64,000 nucleotides of DNA from Heliopora coerulea (taxonomy: Eukaryota; Cnidaria; Anthozoa; Scleralcyonacea; Helioporidae). The position numbers and the translations under genes were made by a program. The stretch spans positions 67,001 to 131,000 of the forward strand of contig JASJOG010000349.1 of assembly GCA_030142905.1 (NCBI GenBank), written 5' to 3'. How positions within the stretch are numbered: position 1 is the stretch's first letter; every line of letters starts with the position of its first letter. Of the stretch, positions 57,995-64,000 are shown one piece after another. The notes under the pieces were generated by a model that had not been told where the DNA came from, searched no databases, and worked only from the letters and a program-made list of their open reading frames with translations.

Positions 57995-58416
57995 CAGGGT
58001 TCGCACGGGTCATGAAAAACCTGGAAAGTCATGGAAAATCAAAATTTCAAAATCCAGGCCTGGAAAACCTGGAAAATTAGTGTCGGTCATGGAAAGTCAT
58101 GGAAATATAGATTTCTTATGGATCAGTGAATAATTCTATCTCAATTTTCTTCGCTCGCACTTTCAAGTTTCGTGGTCCTATCATTGAACGTGAAAAATAT
58201 TGTAAAAATCGTATCTCTACGATACTCGTAACATTAAGTTATCATAACTTGGCCGTGCACTTCAATTCAGAGACTGGGTCCCATCAACCCCTGTGGTTCG
58301 ACGGAGCCCCTGTTCAGTTCGTTTCGTTGTTTCTAGCTTTTCCTGGTCACGAATTTTTGTAAATATGGTCATGGGAAAGTCGTGGAATTTTGATGGACCA
58401 ATAGTGTACGAACCCT
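57995..58416. mobile_element. Non-autonomous element with ends CAGGGTTCGCAC
   Basis: Left CAGGGTTCGCAC and inverted right AGGGTTCGTACAC. The left third is built of 'ggaaagtcatggaaa' and 'aaacctgg' repeats, a pattern seen in widespread animal repeats. TSD not clear. Confidence 0.55.
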
Positions 58417-58555
58417 ACCGGGAGACTTCGTTATCGAAATCCTATCGAGTTTTCATTATCGGAATCCTTGCAAACTTTCATTACCTTCGAAGTACTGGGT
58501 TGTTTCGTATGATTTTTAACATATATGTCAATCTCCCCAATGCTGAAGCACGTGG

Positions 58556-58780
58556 CTAATTGGTCATATCGGATTGGCCTGTGGTGCCAGCTCCTCCATT
58601 TCAGCAATGCGACTTTGTTGGACAAACGACCAAACTCTCCAACATCTGTTGGACAAATCAAAATGTTGGGTCAGATTTTGATCGGAAGCAAACGTAATCC
58701 AACAAAATGTTCGATGAACATAGCGTGGCAAACGATTAAACAGTGTTGGATGCAACAAAGTTCTCCAACAAAGTTAGATC
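58556..58780. repeat. Repeat rich in 'ccaaca' / 'tgttgg' motifs
   Basis: Repeated 'ttgttggac' and 'caacatctgttgg' motifs with local inverted symmetry, as in small cnidarian MITEs. Boundaries uncertain. Confidence 0.4.
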
Positions 58781-58835
58781 GTTTCAGAATCATCCACAGA
58801 GATATACATGAACAGAATTTTTTCATTATAATCTG

Positions 58836-59344
<509 letters not shown>

Positions 59345-60010
59345 TCGTCTCCAGAAATGTCACCTTCACCAAGGTCTTTGTCTTTTTCTTAAATTTTATG
59401 TACCTCGTAAGTTATTGCACTGTACTCAGAAGCAATTTTACCCAACGACGGAAATGCAGTTCAGGGAACTTCGTATTAAGTGGGACTGATTTTAACTCCT
59501 GATTTAGAACTAAAGTTTTAGCATAAGCACCACTGTGTAATATGATATTGCTTGGTCTGACAATAAATGCAATGGCCAGCTATTTAATGTGTGGTTACTT
59601 CGCCGACAACTGTGTCACGAGGAATCGTAGAGATGCGCCCATGTAGCTGCCCACTTAGTTGAGGAGTTATCGGCAATTAAACACTAGAGTTGGGGCGTTG
59701 TCGGTGGAAGATGTTTGGTATTGGGGAGTTAATTGTTACGCAAAAGTAGAACATGGGTTGTTGGAGGCGCTGCGGTAGTTCGTGTGTGTCTCACCACTTT
59801 CGCTAGAGTTCGCTTCCAGCTCCGTGCAGTTATCTGATTAAAGTTACTTTGGTCTCATATTGGAAGAGTGTAGTCCATTTTGACTCTACCAAACATAGCA
59901 GGTTTTCTCTGGGTACTCCGGTTTCCTCCTGTAGTAACACTGGATCCATGAGGGGTGACCCTTACTGGACCTTTAGGGAGAACAGTTGAGCTAGCTGATA
60001 GGGTTTTATA
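59345..60010. other. LITAF 3' flank and repeat fragment
   Basis: 59925-60010 is an inverted copy of 53862-53945 (inside the TACCGTAAAC element). The remainder shows no gene. Confidence 0.45.
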
Positions 60011-60560
60011 AAATAACGTGACTCGTTCGCAAGCTCTGATTGGTTAATACCCGTGTTTGGATAAGGGTATCCAAACACGGAAAATTTACCGCCAAAAGTG
60101 TACTGAAACTTGTTTTGTACGTTTCGCCTTATTATTTCATGAAAGAAACACGTAACGGTTGTTGTGTGTTTGAATACTGTGATTCAAACACTTGGTACGT
60201 TAGTTGACTTTGAAATAGCTTTAAAAAAACACACCTGATTTTCCTCTTCGTCACCGCGTTGAAATGGCTTCGCTTTGCTGACCAGGGTTCGATCTTCATA
60301 AGCTTGGCTCTGATTGGTGGGTAGTTGATGATTTTCGCGAGAATTGCTTACTTCATCATCGTGTTTATTAAGGTAACTGATGTTCATCTGTCGTTATTTT
60401 ATAAAAGCAATACCAAATGGATTCCCTTGTTTGGCTACTGTGATCCAAACACTTGGGATGTTTCTCGACTTTCGAAAAGCGAAAAACACTCGGCTAGCAG
60501 CCTATGTTTTTTTACGCTTTACTCAAGTCTCGCAACGTTCCGCTTGTTTGAATCACGATT
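60010..60560. repeat. Paired repeat with a 13-bp perfect hairpin
   Basis: 60047-60076 is a hairpin of CCGTGTTTGGATA with a 4-bp loop. 60110-60240 and 60370-60500 share blocks ('tactgtga-tcaaacacttgg', 'cgttattt'). Probably a composite foldback element. Confidence 0.45.
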
Positions 60561-61289
60561 ATGAATAAGAACTCATCTCTTGGACGAGTAATGGAGTCTG
60601 GCCATCACCATGTTAGAATGTCCACTTCTTTTTATGAGCTCTACGCAATCATTCACTTGGCCATTGCACTGACCCAGGAAATAGCTTGGAATGTTAAGTA
60701 CCATCGTGACAATGAAGAAACTTTGATATTTCACAACCACAGCCAGCAGGCCGTCAGTGAAAACTTACTTATGGCATTCGAAAATTTTTAAACTGAATAG
60801 TTTTCATGTCGATAATATTTTCTTACCTAACTGAACGATTTCTCCGTCAGTCGGTTTAAATGGATGTTTGATATCCATCACATTTTTTTCACAATGTCTC
60901 TTTTGTCTTTCTCTTATAACTCGATCTGCAACTCAAAAAATAACTGTCCGGCGTTCGATTTGCTGAAAAATACGACACAGCAGTGGATAAAGTAGTTTAT
61001 TGTTTTCGTCACCTTCTACTCTTATTTTTAATAGTGAGTTCTTTCATGAAGTCTGGCAAGCCCAGTGGGATCAGGGTCGTTGCGAATAAAACCGACGAAG
61101 GGGGGTGTCAAGCCAAGTAGGACTTGTGCTTTAAATTTTCCAGCACAAACACACACAGTAGGAAATATTACTATACGGTGGTCAAGTTGACGGAAAGAAC
61201 CGATGTCCAGGTGCTCAATGTCTGGATGAAACGTGCAGCTAAACTTAGTATCAGTGACAGGCACTACGCTCATTACAACGATTGTGAGT
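60561..61289. other. No supported gene
   Basis: A 76-codon frame (60561-60791) and a 112-codon minus-strand frame (61028-61366) show no motifs; the latter overlaps the first satellite unit. Confidence 0.35.
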
Positions 61290-61795
61290 TGTAAGTATCT
61301 CGTTTTCCAAAGGGAGGACCACATGAGCCACCTGGTCCAGCGTTTGCTGCTGGGCCGAATTTTCAATCTAGCGCCAAACAGAAAGATTTAATGGCCTCTG
61401 CCCTTGGCTGACCAGATCAGTGAAGTTTCAAAGAGCTGCCAAAACCTCGTTTTGCAAAGGGAGGACATATGGCTCATGGGGTCGCCCCTTTGCTATTGGG
61501 CCGAATTTTCAAGTGTGGATATCTCCTGCACATCGAGTACCAAGCAATCGGAATCAACGCCAAACAGCAAGATTTGGGAGCCTCTGGCCTTGGCTGACCA
61601 GATCGGTTTTGAAGATTTGCTAAAACATCGTTTTGCAAAGAGGGGACCACATCGCTCATGTCGTCCTCTCTTTGCTATTAGGACGAATTTTCAAGTGTGG
61701 ATATCTCCTGCACATCGAGTACCAAGCGATCGGAATGATCGACAAACAGTAAGACTTGGGAGACTCTGGCCTTGTTTCTCCCCCCTTTGCGATTG
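61290..61795 (+). repeat. Satellite array with about 186-bp units
   Basis: Three units, the first partial. 'tggctgaccagatc' recurs at 61406 and 61592, and 'aattttcaagtgtggatatc' at 61502 and 61687. Successive units are about 90 percent alike by eye. Confidence 0.85.
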
Positions 61796-61799
61796 GGCA

Positions 61800-62570
61800 A
61801 ATCCTCAAAAACCATGGGTTAACCCGTTTACTTTTGGGTGAAATTTTTCGACCTCAAAAATTCGCTCAAATATTAGTGCAAAGTCCCTCAAATAAGGGCA
61901 ACATTATGTTATTCGCCCTAAACCTTCATATTTTCGGCTTATTTGAAAGTTTGAAATTCGTCGAAAAGTCGTCAAAAACTATGGGTTGACCCCTTTACTT
62001 TTCGGAGAAATTTTTGACCTTAAAATTGCGGCTCAATTGCGCCCTAAGATGTCTGAAATCAGTGGAAAACGTAACTATATGGTCGAAACCTTCTTGCTTA
62101 GAGGTTATTTGGATAATTTCAAATTAGTCGAAAACTAGCGAAAAACCATGGGTTATCCCCTTTACTTTTTGGTGAAATTTTGTACCTTCAAATTTAGGCT
62201 GAATTTTCTCCTAGAATGACTCGAGAGCACACCGTAAGAATTTTGTAAATAGACTAAAGGACTACCGTATTTGTAAATAAGATTAAATAATAATAAGAAG
62301 AATAAGAATAATAAGAATAGTCTGAGAGGAAATGTGATGGTTATTGAGGAAGTCTCATGATTTATAGGTGCAAAGCACCAGCCCTTGACCATGTCCAACC
62401 AACGGAATTGTGTATGCGAGACTGTGGTGTAAAATGGCATTAACTACTCACGATGTTTTTCACTTTGTGATTGCCATACCACTATAATTTATGGGACATG
62501 TGCCCACTTTGGCATGATATGGCAATTTGGGCTAAACGACCTCATTGGCTCGTATGAGCTGACTTTCCTC

Positions 62571-62606
<36 letters not shown>

Positions 62607-64000
62607 TAGAAAGATAATCGTGGAAAACCAAAGGTTAACCCCTTTACTTTTTGGTAAAATTTTTCGACCTCAAAAATAATCTCACATATTAATGTAAAAT
62701 ACCCCAAATAAGGGCAAAACTATGTTATTCGGTCGAATCTTTCATATTTTGGTCTTATTTCCAAAGTTTGAAATTAGTCGAAAAATCGTCAAAAACCATG
62801 AGTTAACCCGTTTACTTTTTGGTGTAATTTGATGACCTCAAAAGTGATCTCAAATATTAAGGTAAAGTCGCTGAAAGTAAGGCAAAACTATGTTATTCGG
62901 CCAAAACTTTTATATTTTGGACTTTTTTCTATAGTTTCAAATTGGTGGAAAAATCGTCAAAAACCATGGGTTAACCCCTTTGCTTCCTGGTGATATTTTT
63001 CGATCTCAAAAATGATCTCAAATATTAGTGTAAAGTGTCTCAAATAAGTTCGAAACTGTTATTTGGTCGAATCTTTCATATTTTGGTCTTATTTCCAAAG
63101 TTTGAAATCAGTCGAAAAATCGTCAAAAACCATGGGTTAACCTCTTTACTTTTTGGTGAAATTTTTCGACCTCAAAAATTATCTCAAATATTAGTGTAAA
63201 GTCCTTTTGGCTTATTTCGCAAGTTTGAAATTGGTGGAAAAATCGTCAAAAACCAAGAATTAACCCCTTTACTTTTTAGTAAAATTTTTAGATCTCTAAA
63301 ATGATCTCAAATATTAGTGTGTAGTCCCTCAAATAAGGGCAAAACTACGTTATGAGGACGAAACTTTCATATTTTGGACTTTTTTCGAGCGTTTCAAACC
63401 GATGGAAAAATCGTCCAAAACCATGGGTTAATTCTTTTTGTTTTTGGTGAAGTTTTCGACCTTGAAATTTAGGCTCAATTTTCTCCTACAATGTCTCGAG
63501 TGAGTGGAAAACGTAAGAATATGATCCAAACGTTGTTCTGTTGAGGTTAGTTTGAAATTGGTGAAAAAATCGTCTTAAACTATAGTTTAATCCCTTTTCT
63601 TTGTGGTGAACTTTTCGACTTTGAAAAGTAGACAAGATTTTGTCCCAAAATATCTGAAATCAGTCCGAAACCTAAGTGTCTATGGTCGAAACTTTCGTGT
63701 TTTCATGTTATTTCGATAGTTTAAAATTGGTCAAAAAATCGTCAAAAACCATAGGTTAACCCCTGTAACTCTTCGGCGAAACTTCGACCTTCATATTTCT
63801 GCTCAATTTTGTCGTAAAAGGACTCCAATCAGTGCAGAACGTCAGTATATGATCCAAGTGTTGTTTTTCGGCTAATTCGATAGTTTGAAATTAGTTAAAA
63901 AATCGTCAAAAACTGGGTTAACCCGTTTACTTTTTAGAGAAATTTTCTACCTTCAAATTTCAGCTGAATTGCGTCCTAAAATATCTGAAATTAGTGGAAA
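61800..64000 (+). repeat. Satellite array with about 167-bp units, running off the window
   Basis: A 'accatgggttaacccctttac' type start (20-base core) recurs near 61811, 61978, 62147, 62625, 62795, 62963, 63129, 63251, 63420, 63580, 63748 and 63913, followed each time by 'ttttggtgaaatttttcgacc' and 'gaaa-tcgtcaaaaacc' like blocks. The unit beginning at 63129 has a 45-bp deletion. The array is interrupted at about 62210-62620. Confidence 0.9.
62210..62625. mobile_element. Insertion in the satellite, possible LINE tail plus AAT microsatellite
   Basis: Non-satellite DNA begins inside a unit. 'tatttgtaaataagattaaa' followed by AATAATAAG repeats (62265-62320) resembles a LINE 3' tail; (AAT)n at 62571-62607 is a pure trinucleotide run. 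No coding part. Confidence 0.45.

Overview
This is a eukaryotic, intron-containing, AT-rich genomic window dense in transposable elements, with no prokaryotic-style gene organisation. The mix of content fits a cnidarian, most likely an anthozoan such as a reef coral: an ankyrin/ROC-COR/death-domain gene of the kind expanded in these animals, a WASHC5 (strumpellin) relative, a LITAF-type exon, CR1/L2-like LINEs, and Tigger, hAT and PIF/Harbinger elements with many MITEs. The species assignment is inference.

Layout. 91-1062 is a Tigger element reduced to its ends and the transposase C-terminus. 5.8-12.2 kb (minus strand) is the best host gene: five exons reconstructed here, all joined by phase-1 introns, encoding ankyrin repeats, ROC GTPase, COR, a Cys/His-rich module and a death domain; a TAG codon interrupts the death domain. 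13.9-17.3 kb is an old tandem duplication carrying small Cys-containing coding remnants and two MITEs. 19.2-21.4 kb is a TIR element with an embedded, 5'-truncated LINE. 24-31 kb holds a 3-bp-TSD MITE, an hAT fragment, and a non-autonomous Harbinger element (27107-30279) split by two later insertions. 34.76-40.10 kb is a three-level nest: a long-TIR element containing a decayed BED-finger hAT, itself containing a second hAT with a perfect 8-bp target duplication. 40.22-43.94 kb is a nearly complete two-gene PIF/Harbinger element (nuclease plus Myb/SANT-like protein), with broken reading frames.

44-46 kb contains hAT-like MITEs and a palindromic element with tRNA-like sequence in both arms. 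46.1-56.3 kb is the 5' part of a WASHC5 gene copy that looks like an unprocessed pseudogene: exon 1 and one later exon are intact, exon 2 is tandemly duplicated with both copies broken, one exon was not found, and the last visible exon is frameshifted. Its introns carry a 1.3-kb CAT-rich and a 0.55-kb TAATGG-type microsatellite. 56-60 kb holds more MITEs, a second tRNA-like palindromic element, and the terminal exon of a LITAF-domain gene. From about 61.3 kb to the window end there are two adjacent satellite arrays with units of about 186 bp and about 167 bp.

The host-type genes (ROCO/death, WASHC5 copy, LITAF exon) show no shared pathway. Most of the window is explained by successive transposon insertions, several of which can be ordered in time from nesting and target-site duplications. 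All repeat relationships, splice sites and frame breaks were read by eye; nothing was checked by database search.
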